Positions 33,500 through 45,321 of a stretch of DNA of 64,000 bases are shown piece after piece; the first letter of the stretch is position 1, and every line of letters starts with the position of its first letter. Source of the DNA: Lucifuga dentata. Lineage: Eukaryota > Chordata > Actinopteri > Ophidiiformes > Bythitidae. The position numbers and the translations under genes were made by a program. The stretch is from the NCBI GenBank assembly GCA_014773175.1, contig VXCM01001246.1, forward strand, positions 72,001-136,000. The letters run 5' to 3'. The notes beneath the pieces were generated by a model, which had not been told where the DNA came from, ran no database searches, and saw only the letters and a list, made by a program, of their open reading frames with translations.

Positions 33500-34209
33500 A
33501 GGACGGGATTATTTCATTAACATCAGATTTAGTGTTCACCTTATATTTAATTTTTTATTTCACTTCTTTCCCTGTGGGCCACTTTCCTGCAGGCTAACCA
33601 TTATACAATGAGTTTCTACTGCAATTTGATCTACATGTGTAGATATTTATATATTGAATCATCTCATTAATAACTAGAAATTGACTAATTATCACCTGTT
33701 TTTGTACTTGATCATAAAATCACCTGCTCCACTTTATTTTTTCTCAAAATTTACTCATGATGTAAACAAGACTTCCGTTTATTTCAATATATTAACAGTG
33801 AATATGGTTTAGATTAGAATTTGGATTGTTGCATAGTATCTGTTAGAGTGTCAGCCGTATCGTTCCAAAAGAGGATTTCATTTGTAAACTTGCTTTTCAT
33901 GATTGATTTTCAAGATTCTGGCTGTTTAAGAAGTAAAACCACATGCGTAACTGTTACATTTTGCTAATCAAGACTTCTGTACAATAACACAGATAGCAAC
34001 TGTGCTATCATCACTCACACTAAAAAAATATCCACAAACTGAAGTGTTTCCACTCAAATTTAAGGTTGGAAGTGGTTTTAAAGTGTAAATGTATGTGTCA
34101 GATTAAAGTTCAGATTAAGGTGATTTAAAAACAAACAATACATAGAACTGAATTATGTTCATTCTAATAAAAGCGTATAAAGCAGAGTGACTAATAGCTC
34201 TTAACCACA
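33500..34209. other. Intergenic, nothing recognised
   Basis: AT-rich sequence with no ORF of note and no repeat I can name. Confidence 0.6.
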
Positions 34210-34710
34210 TTCAAGGCCATACCTGCTATTTTGCATGTTGTTTGAACATTTTCATACATGTAACGTTACTGACAATCATTTCCCACTACTTTACTTGAAA
34301 CATTTACTTGAAACGTTCTTGAAACATCATCGTGAACAACACGTATTCAGGTTTTTTGTCGAAGTTACGTAATTTTAGTGTTTAAGCATAATAAAAAGCG
34401 TAGAGTGAATGTATGCCTCCACTGGGGAATATAGTCCCAAAAGAAGACCTGCGTTTATCAAAAAATTTAAGCGACCATGATTTCATAAGGCTGTGTAACT
34501 ATTACACAACTATTAGCAGGAGAAACATGGATGTTTAAGGTGGGTGTATCACTTGAATATTTGATTTTGAAAGATTAAGAAATTTTGCAAAATATCAGGA
34601 AAGCTGAAATATGGTTTTATCCTTTGGGAAATGATTGTCAGTAACGTAACATGTATGAAAATTGTATATGTTAGGTTCAAACATGCAAAATGGGTGGTAT
34701 GGTCCTTTAA
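34210..34710 (+). mobile_element. TTAA element (first subfamily), internally deleted
   Basis: The left end is decayed (ttca-AGGCCATACC); the right end GGTGGTATGGTCCT-TTAA is intact. Part of the left arm is missing, leaving about 500 bp. Confidence 0.85.
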
Positions 34711-34761
34711 TGTTTTACCATAAATTTTATGATTCATGAGTTTACTATTTAGTTTGGTGAT

Positions 34762-34820
34762 CGATATTTACTTGATATTAAACGATATTTACTTGATATT
34801 AAACGATATTTACTTGAAAT
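34762..34820. repeat. 21-bp tandem repeat, 2.8 copies
   Basis: Unit cgatatttacttgatattaa(a), repeated at 34762, 34783 and 34804. Confidence 0.9.
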
Positions 34821-36088
34821 CAAACTTTAATTTTAAAAGAGATTTGCTGCTGGATGTTTATGGAAGCTGCAGTATCGCAACAGTTTTCAGTCTGAGAGTG
34901 ACGTACTTTGCTCAAAGTCACTTCAACAGTATTTGCTGAGGGAAAAAACAATGGTAATCATATATACTTACCCCAAATAAAGTATTTAAACATTCTGTGT
35001 TATGTAAGGGGACTGTATGAGATGAATAAATAAGTGAACCCCCCCCCCCCNCCCCCCCCCCCCAAAAAAACACTTTCTCCTTTTTAAAATGGCCTATAGA
35101 TGAATTTGTCATAAATGTTAAATATTTTAATATTAAGCATCTTAGAATGTTCTTCCCTTGCATGAAAGATAACTGGACAGACAGAGAAGAGTGGAGATGA
35201 AGTTATTTTTTCCCCTCTCATCTTCTCCGCTCTTGAAAGCTGATAGAGGCCCACTCTCGACACTCACGAATCACTCCTGTGTGTTTGAAAGGAGCAACGC
35301 AAACCTCTCGCTGGGGCTCTGAGGCATAATCATGACACAATTAAGATAATTTTCCCAACGACTGCTGGTGGGGAGAAAAGCAATTTTTATGTCCTGTAAT
35401 GGAGTCTGGCTGTCAGATTAAGATAGAGAGCTGATTTGAGGGAAATTGTCTTGGCTGACTCTTTGGAGTGGGATCCAGGAGGCCTCAGGTGTCTCTTTGC
35501 CCACCGAGGGTGTCTGGAATGTAATATAGTTTTGATTCTTCAAATGAAAGAAGCATATGAGCGGTGGATTCACGTCGGTGGATGTTTGTCATGTTATTAC
35601 CTGCCTCTACATTTGCATCTTTTGACTTGTGCCTTCTCTTATCTCTTTCCTTCTCTTCTTCTGTTTCCTTTTCCATCTTTTACTCTGTTCAATCAACAAA
35701 TACTGCCTACGATTACATGTACGGGGTTAAAATCTGAGTATATTACAATATGTCATCTTCTTGCAGGTGATATAGAGTCCATTTTCTGAGATTTATTTCT
35801 GAGATTTGTTTCTGTGAAGTTAAATTAGAAGGGCGCTGTACACCAAGGCCAAACAAGCCCGGACCAAATGAGTCTTGTTCTAATAATGTACCATCCTAAA
35901 GAGAAAGAAATTACCATAATAACATAATATTGTTCTGGATTGTCTCCATTAAAGGTCAAATTAGTGTGTTACTGAATTAGCATCATCACAGCTACACATT
36001 AGTTCATATTTCTATTTATTTGTGTACAGGAATTCCATTAATATGTCCCCTGTCTAGGTATATATTTTAGATTAGGAGCCTTATCTGG
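34821..36088. other. Intergenic, no gene recognised
   Basis: Contains a poly-C/N run (35040-35063) and an ORF at 35436-35789 without family resemblance. The stretch 35230-35470 is less AT-rich, but nothing identifies it. Confidence 0.55.
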
Positions 36089-36460
36089 ATGCAGACCAAA
36101 TTACACTCATTAATAGTCTATCATGGGATAAGTATGCCTGATGTGCATGATTTGACTTTTTTTTTTTTTTGNAAAAAAAAAAAAAAAAAAATGTTGAAAA
36201 ACTCTCTCCTTGGCAATGTTAATAATTTAAAAAAACAAACAAACTGGATCCACCCCAAAGCTCTGCGCCAAAATTGAATGAGTTCTACCCTGGGCCATGT
36301 AGCAGCCTTCTACCAAGTTTTACCAAAATATTCCTGCAACTTTTTGAGTAATCCTGCTAAAAAAAAAAATGTATAACTAAATAAAATAAACTAATCAACA
36401 AACTAGACGAGCACTCACCTCTGCCAAGGCCAAATTTGGACTTATTCTAAAGTTTATTTT
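36089..36460 (-). repeat. Interspersed repeat of a type widespread in fish genomes
   Basis: Sequence such as 'tttgagtaatcctgct', 'ttctaccaagttttacc' and 'cacctctgccaagg' resembles a dispersed repeat I know from teleosts. A related fragment in the other orientation is at 39165-39480 ('tcaaaaagttatgatgtg', 'ggatccagatgcag'). The class is uncertain. Confidence 0.45.
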
Positions 36461-36504
36461 TTAAATTGATCCCATATTACTATAATGAAATTCTTTCTCT
36501 GCAT

Positions 36505-36637
36505 CTGACTCAGCCTAACTCGGATGGGAGGACATGGAAATTCCACACAGGAAGGTCCAGGGCTAGCACAGGGATTTGAACTCAGCACCTTCATGCTTCA
36601 TGCAACAGTGCTAACCTCTGTGCTGCAGTACATTATG
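36505..36637 (-). mobile_element. tRNA-derived SINE fragment
   Basis: The reverse strand reads 'ggtgctgagttcaaatccc', a B-box-like promoter element, within sequence 'ttagcactgttgcatgaagc' typical of a common teleost tRNA-derived SINE. It is truncated. Confidence 0.6.
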
Positions 36638-36835
36638 CCAAAAAGAGAAGGAAAGAAAAGAAAAAGAAAGTGATGATAATAATAGGTCTTAAGTTCTTCC
36701 TTTGTCATAAGAAACAGTAGTTTATAAAAATTTATCTGGGCCAAATTGCACCTACTGATAGTCTATCATAGGATTCTTCTTTTTGATAATTTTTCTTTTT
36801 TCAAAGACATTCACAAAAAAAAAAAAAAAAANCTC

Positions 36836-36841
36836 CATATA

Positions 36842-36883
<42 letters not shown>

Positions 36884-36884
36884 A
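36836..36884. repeat. (TA)n microsatellite
   Basis: Alternating AT run interrupted by two GTs. An N lies just upstream (36832) at the end of a poly-A. Confidence 0.9.
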
Positions 36885-37769
36885 AAGCCTATGTTTTTGT
36901 AGCAGTTCTTATTATTTGTGTTGCATAAGAACAGTCTGCATGTGTTATGGAGGGTGAAGGAAAAAGGGAGCCACATTGTAAATCCTTCTGGCCACTAGAT
37001 GGCAGTGATAGACTTTGATTCTTCTTTCAGCAGCAAGAAGGCCTCATACTTCACACTGCTGTGTGCACAGATCTCCTCATGCATCTTATACATATTAAAT
37101 TGGAATGAAATTGGACTGGGAATAGATCAAACATTCTGGTCAAAGTCCTCCCATTACTCACCATTTACTGATGTTCAGTATTCAAATGGCCTGTTTGTAT
37201 CTTAAAGACTAAAAGGAAAACCGCAGGCTGGATTATTTTGTGCATTTCCTGAACTTTACTTTTTTTGTGTGTGTATGTGTGTGAGTGTGAGACATAACTG
37301 GAATCAAATAACATTATGATGCTTAACTATTTCAACTGAAGGAGGTGCTGGAAGGAATGTTTTTCTCTGAAAGATTTCTAATGTTTTAGATGAATTTAGA
37401 TAATGTTTTTATTTATAGTTTATGCAAATTAAACTACATGTATTTATTTTCTGCAACAGCAGAAAAAACATCAGTTATAAAAATGTTCCGCATGGTGGAC
37501 AAAACCCATAGACGAGTCTTACTGTGATGTGTACTGTAGCGATGTATTTTACATTTTAGATTTCCATTTCAAGAGATTTATCAAACAAATTAGTTGTTTA
37601 GCAACTTCATGCATTAGTAATGAGGGTGATGCTAATATCTTCTGTGTTAGAATTCATCCATATATAATTGAATATTATGACTGTGGTATTCATCTGAAAC
37701 TTTTCTGTAAGTTCTGACACAGAAAAAATAAATTGTATGAATGTGTTCTGGCTCGAATCTCTAAATGTG

Positions 37770-37808
<39 letters not shown>

Positions 37809-38366
37809 AGCATTCTGTGTGTCCCTGTAGGTCAATTTGGATGTTTGGGCCCTGACAGCAAATGGCCGAGGCAGATTGTGGAATCCCCTGTGATCAAGAC
37901 TGGCAGTGCTCAATCAAATGATGAGTTGGAATATTCAGATGTGAGTCAGTGAGGAGGTTACAGTGTTCCCTGACACAGCCTGAGAAAAGACTTTGCTATT
38001 TCTGATTTCACTAAACTTAAAGACTTCCATTAAACAAACAAACAGACAAACAAACAAACAAAAAAACAAAAACATCCAATTTGAATTCTGATTTGAACTG
38101 GGTTTGGCTTGGTTATGTTTAAGAGCAGAAACCATGTTTTAGTGTATTCTTGATAGTGGAGATATGAACGGACACCACTGATGGGGATCAGTTCTAGTTA
38201 GCATGAGGGTCGCATGTAGCCAGGAAGTTAATCATTCATAAAAGCAAATTCTGTGAATCAAATGGAGACTAAAGGGTAGCACCATCAAATGTGAAAACAT
38301 GGGACTGTAACTTGCTATTAAAGTGCTTTAAAATTTCATATGGTCAAAAAATTCCTGATTAGTCCT
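36885..38366. other. Intergenic with microsatellites, no gene recognised
   Basis: Includes a (CA)17 array (37771-37804) and an (AAAC)n-like run (38033-38070). ORFs here are short and repeat-driven. Confidence 0.6.
37771..37804. repeat. (CA)17 microsatellite
   Basis: Perfect CA dinucleotide array, 34 bp. Confidence 0.95.
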
Positions 38367-38967
38367 TTAACAAACCATACTGGAGATTTTGCACATTTAA
38401 GGTCTATCAATGTTACCTGCATCTACGTTATATTACTGACAACCATTTTCCAAAACATTAAACCATATATTTGTTACATCCTGTTACATCTGCTAACCTT
38501 TCAAAATAAAATGTTCAGATGATACATCCACCTTAAAATTCAATGTTCCACCTGCTAACACGTATGCACAGTTGTAGAAGTCACAGTCATTTTAATTTGT
38601 CTGTAAAAGCCATCTTCTCCTGGGACTACATTACCTGGCAGAGACATTTTCTTCGAACGTAGCTGCTGTTGGATCAGTTAAATTAGGTAACTTTGACAAT
38701 AAATAAATAAATAAATAAATAAATAATAATAATAATGGCGTGTTGTTTGTTGTGATGGATTACTTATCTCAAGTCTCTACAAGCTGATTTTTATAGTGTC
38801 CTGGAACTAAGTGAAATCAGTCTGGAATAGCAGTCTGGAAAGTAGGAAAAACAATTCTAAAATGTACCACTACGGCTGCATGTTTTTGAAATGTAGTAAT
38901 GTAATGTAAAGCAATATATTGTATTTATTGCGCTCAAACATGCAAAATCACTGGTATGGTCCTTTAA
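38367..38967 (-). mobile_element. TTAA element (second subfamily)
   Basis: Left TTAA-CAAACCATACTGGAG (first bases mutated), right CACTGGTATGGTCCT-TTAA, minus orientation. An (AAAT)n/(AAT)n expansion (38698-38737) lies inside it. Confidence 0.85.
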
Positions 38968-39164
38968 CTCCTGCACTACCTCAAAGTAGCTGCCATAGTA
39001 CTGCTGACTGATTGACAAGTGATCTATAAGTAAATATAGTAATAATTCTGGAAGTACAGTGTAGCAGCATCATGACGGAGACCTTTTATCAGCAAAGATG
39101 CAAGCAAAGAGTAGAAAAGGCATGTCTGAGAGATTTGGTGAAATTTCATTTTTGTTTATTATCT

Positions 39165-39480
39165 CTGTCAAAGAGGTTGTGTTTTCATGGATGACTGTTT
39201 GTTTGTTTTTTCAGGATTTCTCAAAAAGTTATGATGTGATTTTTCACAAAACCAGATCCAGGGACAGGTTGAGGAATTTTAACAAACTATTTAGAATTTT
39301 TTTTTTTTTTTTTTTTTTTTTGTCAATTTCTGTCATGTTATTGGACATCTAAGAGACACATTGCTGTAACAGTGTCTGAATTATAACACCAATCTCAATG
39401 AAAACATCAACTGTATTTATCCCATAATAGATTATCAATGTGTACAGTTTGGTTTGGATCCAGATGCAGTTTTAAAACTA
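39165..39480 (+). repeat. Interspersed repeat fragment related to 36089-36460
   Basis: Shares the 'aggttgtgttttcatgg' and 'caaaaagttatg' type sequence with the well-known dispersed repeat. A poly-T tract lies at 39297-39321. Confidence 0.4.
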
Positions 39481-39505
39481 CTTTTGCTTACAACAAATAA
39501 AGCAT

Positions 39506-39785
39506 TTAAAGGACCATACCGACCATTTTGCGAGCCTAACATATTCAATTTTCATACATGTTGTGTTACTGACAATCATTTCCCAAAGGATAAAACCATA
39601 TTTCAGCTTTCCTGATATTTTGCAAAATCTCTTAATCTTTCAAAATCAAATATTCAAGCGATACACCCACCTTAAAAATGGATGTTTTTCTCCTGCTAAT
39701 AGTTATGCAGTCTTATGAAGTCATGGTCCTTTAAATTTTTTGACAAACGCAGGTCTTCTGGGACTATATTCCCTGGTGGAGACAT
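39506..39785 (-). mobile_element. TTAA element (first subfamily), truncated half
   Basis: Left end TTAA-AGGACCATACCGACC and the minus-orientation interior up to 'cctggtggagacatt'. The other half is missing, and unrelated sequence follows at ~39786. Confidence 0.85.
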
Positions 39786-40205
39786 TGTGTTTAAACCAGT
39801 CATCTGGACCGAATCACAACTGTCTCTGCACTCTGAGAAAATTCTACTTTTCATATGTATTATTTGTATTATCTGTGGGACATTGCTGAAACACAATGAG
39901 CAAAAATTTTCTGCTGCAAAATCTGCTGCAAAGTGAAACCACATGTCCGACTGAGAGTTGAGAGTTCACAGTGCAGCTAGTTTCATTAGCCTCCAGCCTC
40001 TAGCTTCAACACTGAGCTTAAAAGATGCTCATCCAACTTAAAACAACATTACATGAAAATAACCTTTCCAAAGATCCAAAGTTAGATGAGATCTGAACCC
40101 AAACCCATCAGGAAAAGAGCCTATAGTGTGCAGGTGGTGGAGAAAATGGTTGCTCATGTCTAAAGAAGAGTTAAGACAGACTCATATCTCTGCATGTTCC
40201 AACTT
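39786..40205. other. Intergenic, nothing recognised
   Basis: No exon, RNA gene or repeat seen. Confidence 0.5.
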
Positions 40206-40950
40206 CAGAATCAGAATCAGAATCAGACTTTATTGTCATTGTACTAGTACAACGAGATTAGAGCTTTGCCTTAAAGTGCAGGACCACATGAAATATAACA
40301 TACATTGTAAAGTGCATAAAGTGAAAACTAATAATAATAAATATCGCTCTGTCAGCAAGGAGTAGGATTGGTGTATGTTGCATTCAACAAGGAAATGGCT
40401 CTGGGGATGAAACTGTTTTTGAGTCTGGTAGTCCTGGACTTGATGCACCTGTAGCGTCTCCCGGAGGGCAGCAGGACAAACAGATGATGGCTCGGGTGCG
40501 ATCTATCCTTGACAATATTCCTCGCTCTAGTGAGGCAGCGGGAGTTGTAGATGTCTTCCAAGGTGGGGAGAGGGTGACCAACAATTTTCTGTGCTGTCTT
40601 TACTACCCTCTGCAGCCTCTTCCTGTCTGCTTCAGTGCAGCTGGTGTACCACACAGAAATGCAGTACGTCAGCAGGCTCTCAATGCAGGATCTATAGAAG
40701 GTCTCCAGCAGCTTACCATCCAAGTTGTTTTTCCTGAGTATCCTCAGGAAGTGAAGCCGCTGCTGGGCCTTCTTGATGACTGCCGTGGTGTTTGAAGACC
40801 AGGAGAGGTCTGCAGAGATGAGGATGCCAAGGTATTTTAAAGTGTGGACCCTCTCTACACAGTCACCGTGGATGTAGAGTGGGGTGAGGTCCGTCCTGTT
40901 CTTCCTGAAATCGACAATAATTTCTTTGGTGATAACTTGCAGCTATCACT
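40206..40950 (-). mobile_element. LINE 3' end: reverse-transcriptase C-terminus and 3' tail (5'-truncated)
   Basis: On the minus strand an open frame reads ...EIIVDFRKNR, TLKYLGILISADLSW, LLETFYRSCIESLLTY and VVKTAQKIVGHPLP to a stop at about 40352. This is the C-terminal part of a CR1/L2/Rex-type non-LTR retrotransposon polymerase. It is followed by a short 3' end that finishes in tandem TGATTC units (40206-40228). The frame is intact over ~195 codons, which suggests a young insertion. 5' truncation is usual for LINEs. Confidence 0.88.
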
Positions 40951-41033
40951 TACCTATCCCAGCCTCGTTTTCAGGTTTTAGCTTAGCACATCAAACTGAG
41001 ACGCAAAGAACACACACATCACCTTGCTGTTGT

Positions 41034-41615
41034 TTAAAGGACCATACCACACATTTTGCATGTTTGAGCCTATCACTTTTCATACATGTAACATTACTGA
41101 CAGTCATTTCCCAAAGCATACTACTGGAAAGGTGAATTAAAAATGTTTTTCCTACCTTCCAGACTGGCACTGGTTTCAGCTCATTCTGGTACGCTATTAA
41201 ATTCAACTTGCTGATACTTGAAACGTTCTTGGGATAGGTAATCCATAATCGCGAACAAGACGTATATTCAGATTTTTTTGAAGTTTTGTAATTTTAACAT
41301 TTAAGTGCAATAAAAAGAGCAGAGTGAATGAATGTCTCCACTGAGGAATATAGTCCCAAAAGACGACCTGCATTTATCAAAAAATTTAAATGACCGTGAC
41401 TTCATAATTTTGCGTAACTATTAGCAGGAGAAACATTGATTTTTAAGGTGGGTGTGTTGCTTGAATATTTGATTTTGAAAGATTAAGAGATTTTACAAAA
41501 TATCAGGAAAGCTGAAATATGGTTTAATCCTTTGGAAAATGATTGTCAGTAACGTTACGTATGAAAATTGAATAATTAGGCTCAAACATGCAAAATAGGC
41601 AGTATGGTCCTTTAA
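41034..41615 (+). mobile_element. TTAA element (first subfamily)
   Basis: TTAA-AGGACCATACCACAC to GCAGTATGGTCCT-TTAA, plus orientation, 582 bp. Confidence 0.92.
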
Positions 41616-43560
41616 TATATATCCTCATGTGGATGTATGTTTTTCAGTAAAACAAAGTTGTATTCGGTCCATTCTAGTTCTACACAGTTCTGTAATTCAG
41701 CTGGAAAACAATTTGTAGAAATAATATTATTGCAGAATTGACATATCTCACTGGCAACTACATCATGTAGCCACCTACCATAATGCTACGCCACATCACT
41801 CCCATGCATGTTTGCACTATTGCAGTTCCTTGCATTCTTTTATGAATATTATTTTTAACTAACAAGTTTTCCATAGAGACATCACATATACAATAAAACA
41901 CATACATCACAACCCCAGTTATCACATACACACCCACACACACTTGGGGAAGGGAGTTCCTAGCATTCTTAGCTAGGGTAGCATGTGTGGTTGCTCTCTG
42001 TCCTGCAGCAGGTTCATGGTAAGATGGTGATGAAAAAAAAAAGCCCACTGTGGAAAGGGGATTTGGTGAGGCGGTTTCGCACAATGACATTGTCTGAACT
42101 ACAGCCTCCTCGGTGTGCCGTGCCTCTGCGACAGCCCTTTAGTATTTCCTGTCAAACGGAGCATTGTCGCTTTTAGTTCACCTTAAGTGTCTAGACAGTG
42201 GTTTTCCTGCTCCGTTGGTTCTCTTGGATTGAGGCCAAATCTTCACTCTCAGAGGCGATAAGAGCCTTATCTCGCTGTTAGAGGGGCTGGAGACTGGAGC
42301 AGAGCTCAAGTGAGTGTCACTCAGGTGGGAGTGTGGGCACCTTTAACGGCGGCAGGGAGAGTTGGCTTACACGTCTGACAAACAGACACAGCTGCAAGCA
42401 TCAGATGCACATATGCACTTATTTTTACACGGCCAAGAAAATCATGAGGTGAACCGCGTGGGTGTAAAGGATGGGAATGTTTTTCGGTGGGCCCTGCAGA
42501 GAGCGAGGATATTATTCGCGCCACGCTCGCCATTGTTTCGCGTTGTTCTGCATTAGCAACACACTGTGCAGCAGAGAGGGGCGAGCGAAGGCGTGAACAA
42601 ATATGCGAGAAATAAAAGTTTCTGATCCACAACAAACAGCTTCCAAAAACTGCCTTTTAAAACCAGCTTTTCCCTTTCCAGCAGTAGAATAATAAATGAT
42701 GAGATTGAGGTCAACCGTTGACGTACAATGAACAGCCTACATTCTTCTCGACAAAGGGCAAGAGGCTAATACAACCACTATTCAGGCTGTTTCCTTTATG
42801 CTCATCTTCACTGGAAAATGTTTGTGGCGAAAACTCCAAGGTCCCTCAAGTAAAAATCAATCCGTGGATTGTGCGCTGGTCCTTGTTTGAAGTCCATTGT
42901 GCCGATATTCCCCAGCCAGGTAACACAAGAATGCCGCTTTTATTCTCAGCATAGTTAATCCACAATATTGGCAAATGGTCCTTAATTCCTCACTATGCAA
43001 GGTAACTCTCCAGCTTGAAGTAATTCAGACGCTTTTCTCTTCACTCTGAATGGAGAGCCTGTGTCGAGAGATGAAAGGGATTCAATTGATGTGGATGATT
43101 TATTCAAGAAAAAAACATTAAGACTTTGGAATGAGAGGCACCGCTGTATTATTTTGCAAAGGACTTGTTTTTTAAATTTTTTGTTCCAACTCAAGGCAAA
43201 ATCTATGGCTGCTCAATTCATTCCGTCTTTACAGAAGAAATGGAATAATATTAAGGAGAGGCGAGAAAAAGTTTGATGTCATAGATTGGACCCGTGTTTG
43301 ACACATTTTTACAGCTATCAGCCTGTGGGTTATGGTATTTGAGACATATATTTACATAACATTGCAGGAAATTTATTTAACGACTGATTTTACATGATGT
43401 TATAGGACTGTTTCTGTTTTTATTCTGAATACTGAATTAAACACATGCTGATTTACATGCATTTGCTGCACTATTGATCCATGTTGATTTTGATCATTTG
43501 GATAACTGATTTGGACCATTTGAAGAGTCGCAGCTCTTTGTGTTTTTATTCATTCTTAAA
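41616..43560. other. Intergenic, gene-free, with a GC-richer island
   Basis: 42040-42640 is richer in G+C and CpG than its surroundings and free of the dispersed repeats listed here. It might be a regulatory element, but sequence alone does not show this. No exon is recognised. Confidence 0.45.
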
Positions 43561-43566
43561 AATCAC

Positions 43567-43707
43567 CTTTTTATTGTGAATTCAATTAATCAACGTGAGT
43601 AACATAGTTTAGTTGATATTTCCTGGAATGCACAATAAAAAAAAAAGATTTTTAATCTTTCCAAGTGTCAAAAAATTAATCAAGCGCTGCATGAGAGAGC
43701 TAATTAA
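43567..43707 (+). repeat. Direct repeat, left copy (~141 bp)
   Basis: About 85% identical by eye to 44296-44433, including 'catgagagagctaattaa' at the end. The two copies flank a TTAA element. Confidence 0.9.
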
Positions 43708-44288
43708 AGGACCATACCACCCATTTTGCATATTTGAGCCTAATATATGCAATTTTCATACACGTAAGGTTACTGACAATCATTTTCTAAAGGAACAAAA
43801 CCATATTTCAGCTTTCCTGATATTTTGCAAAATTGCTTAATCTTTCAAAGTCAAATATTTAAGTGATACACCCACCTTAAAAATTGATGTTTCGCCTGCT
43901 AATAGTAGTAAAGTAATAGTAAATTTTTTCCATAAATGCAGGTCTTCTTTTGGGACTATATTACCCAGTGGAGACATACATTCACTCCACATTTTTTTTT
44001 TACTGTGCTTAAATGTTAAAATTACAAAACTTAAAAAAACCCCTGAATACACGTCTTGTTGGTGATGATGGATTACCTATCCCAAGAATGTTTAAAGTAT
44101 CAACAAGTTGATTTTAATAGCGTACCAGAATGAACTGAAACCAATGGTGGTCTGGAAGGTAGGAATTTTTTTTTTTTAATTCACCGTTCCAGTAATATGC
44201 TTTGATAAATGATTGTCAGTATCCTTACATAAATAAAAATTGAATATATTAGGCTCAAATATGAAAAATGGATGGTATGGTCCTTTAA
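43704..44288 (-). mobile_element. TTAA element (first subfamily) between direct repeats
   Basis: TTAA-AGGACCATACCACCC to GGATGGTATGGTCCT-TTAA, minus orientation. Its left TTAA is the last four bases of the left direct repeat. Confidence 0.93.
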
Positions 44289-44295
44289 AAATAAT

Positions 44296-44433
44296 CTTTT
44301 TATTGTGTGTTCAATTAATCAACACGAGTAACAGTTTAGTTGGTATTACCTGGAACGCACAATAAAAAACATGATTTTTAATGTCTCCAAGTGTCAAAAA
44401 GTTACTCATACGCTGCATGAGAGAGCTAATTAA
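44296..44433 (+). repeat. Direct repeat, right copy (~138 bp)
   Basis: Partner of 43567-43707. It retains the uninterrupted 'gagctaattaattt', i.e. the empty site. Confidence 0.9.
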
Positions 44434-45321
44434 TTTATGTTTCCACTTTGTATCCAAAATTCGTCTTCTTTGTGTATTTGTGCTGAAGCTGGGTTGTATA
44501 ATCACACTGTTTTGATGTTTCTGCTCTGACATTTGATGGTGCAGCCTGTCAGGCCTTGTCTTGGATTAACGGCAGCATCAGGCAGACATATGTCCTTTCT
44601 GCTTTTGTATTGGCTGTTTTTTTTTTTTCTTTTTTATCTGGGCAAAATATAATTTTTATCTCACTTCATTCAGAATGACAGTTCCTCAAAATCGCTCCAC
44701 ACCAAGGGATATTCATTACTCGTTGTAGACCTGCCTGGGTAGCCCGTCAACTTTTCATCTCCCCTTCATCTCTCATCTATTTCACTCTCTCAGAAAACCC
44801 ATTTTTCCTGGCAATTTTCCTGCTTTACTTTGCTATGACCTTCCTGCTTAAATTGCTTGGCTTCTGTTATTCACAGTTTGAGATTTACAGAGAATAATAT
44901 TGCACTGTAGGATTTCCCACACTCTTAGGTGCCCAATAACTTGTGACAGAAATTCGGTGACCTGGTTGTCTGTATTTTCCCAGCTTAGGTCTGGGTGATG
45001 GTCAGCTGTAGTTCTCATCTGGGTTCAGTGTTCACCAACAAATGTTCAGCCTGTCACGTGGAAGCTATAATCTGCACCCAAAGGTCACAGTTCTCCATTC
45101 ATAAGACAATGCAAGAGAAATGTGATAAATAAACATTTTAAGGAGTAATTTAGAAGCAGCAATGGACAATCAACAAAAGTGTATTCAGTTTTTCCACAGG
45201 GACTGGTGCCAGTGCTGGAGGTACCACTGGAAACCATTTGAAATTGATTGGGAACCAACCAGTTGTGTTTATATACTGTATGTATGTGTGTGTATATACG
45301 TATATTTATATACGTATACCA
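44434..45321. other. Intergenic, nothing recognised
   Basis: AT-rich, with a TA/TG-rich run at 45275-45318. Confidence 0.55.

Noticed and set aside
40484..40795. Plus-strand ORF over the LINE fragment
   Set aside because: Antisense shadow of the reverse-transcriptase frame on the minus strand.
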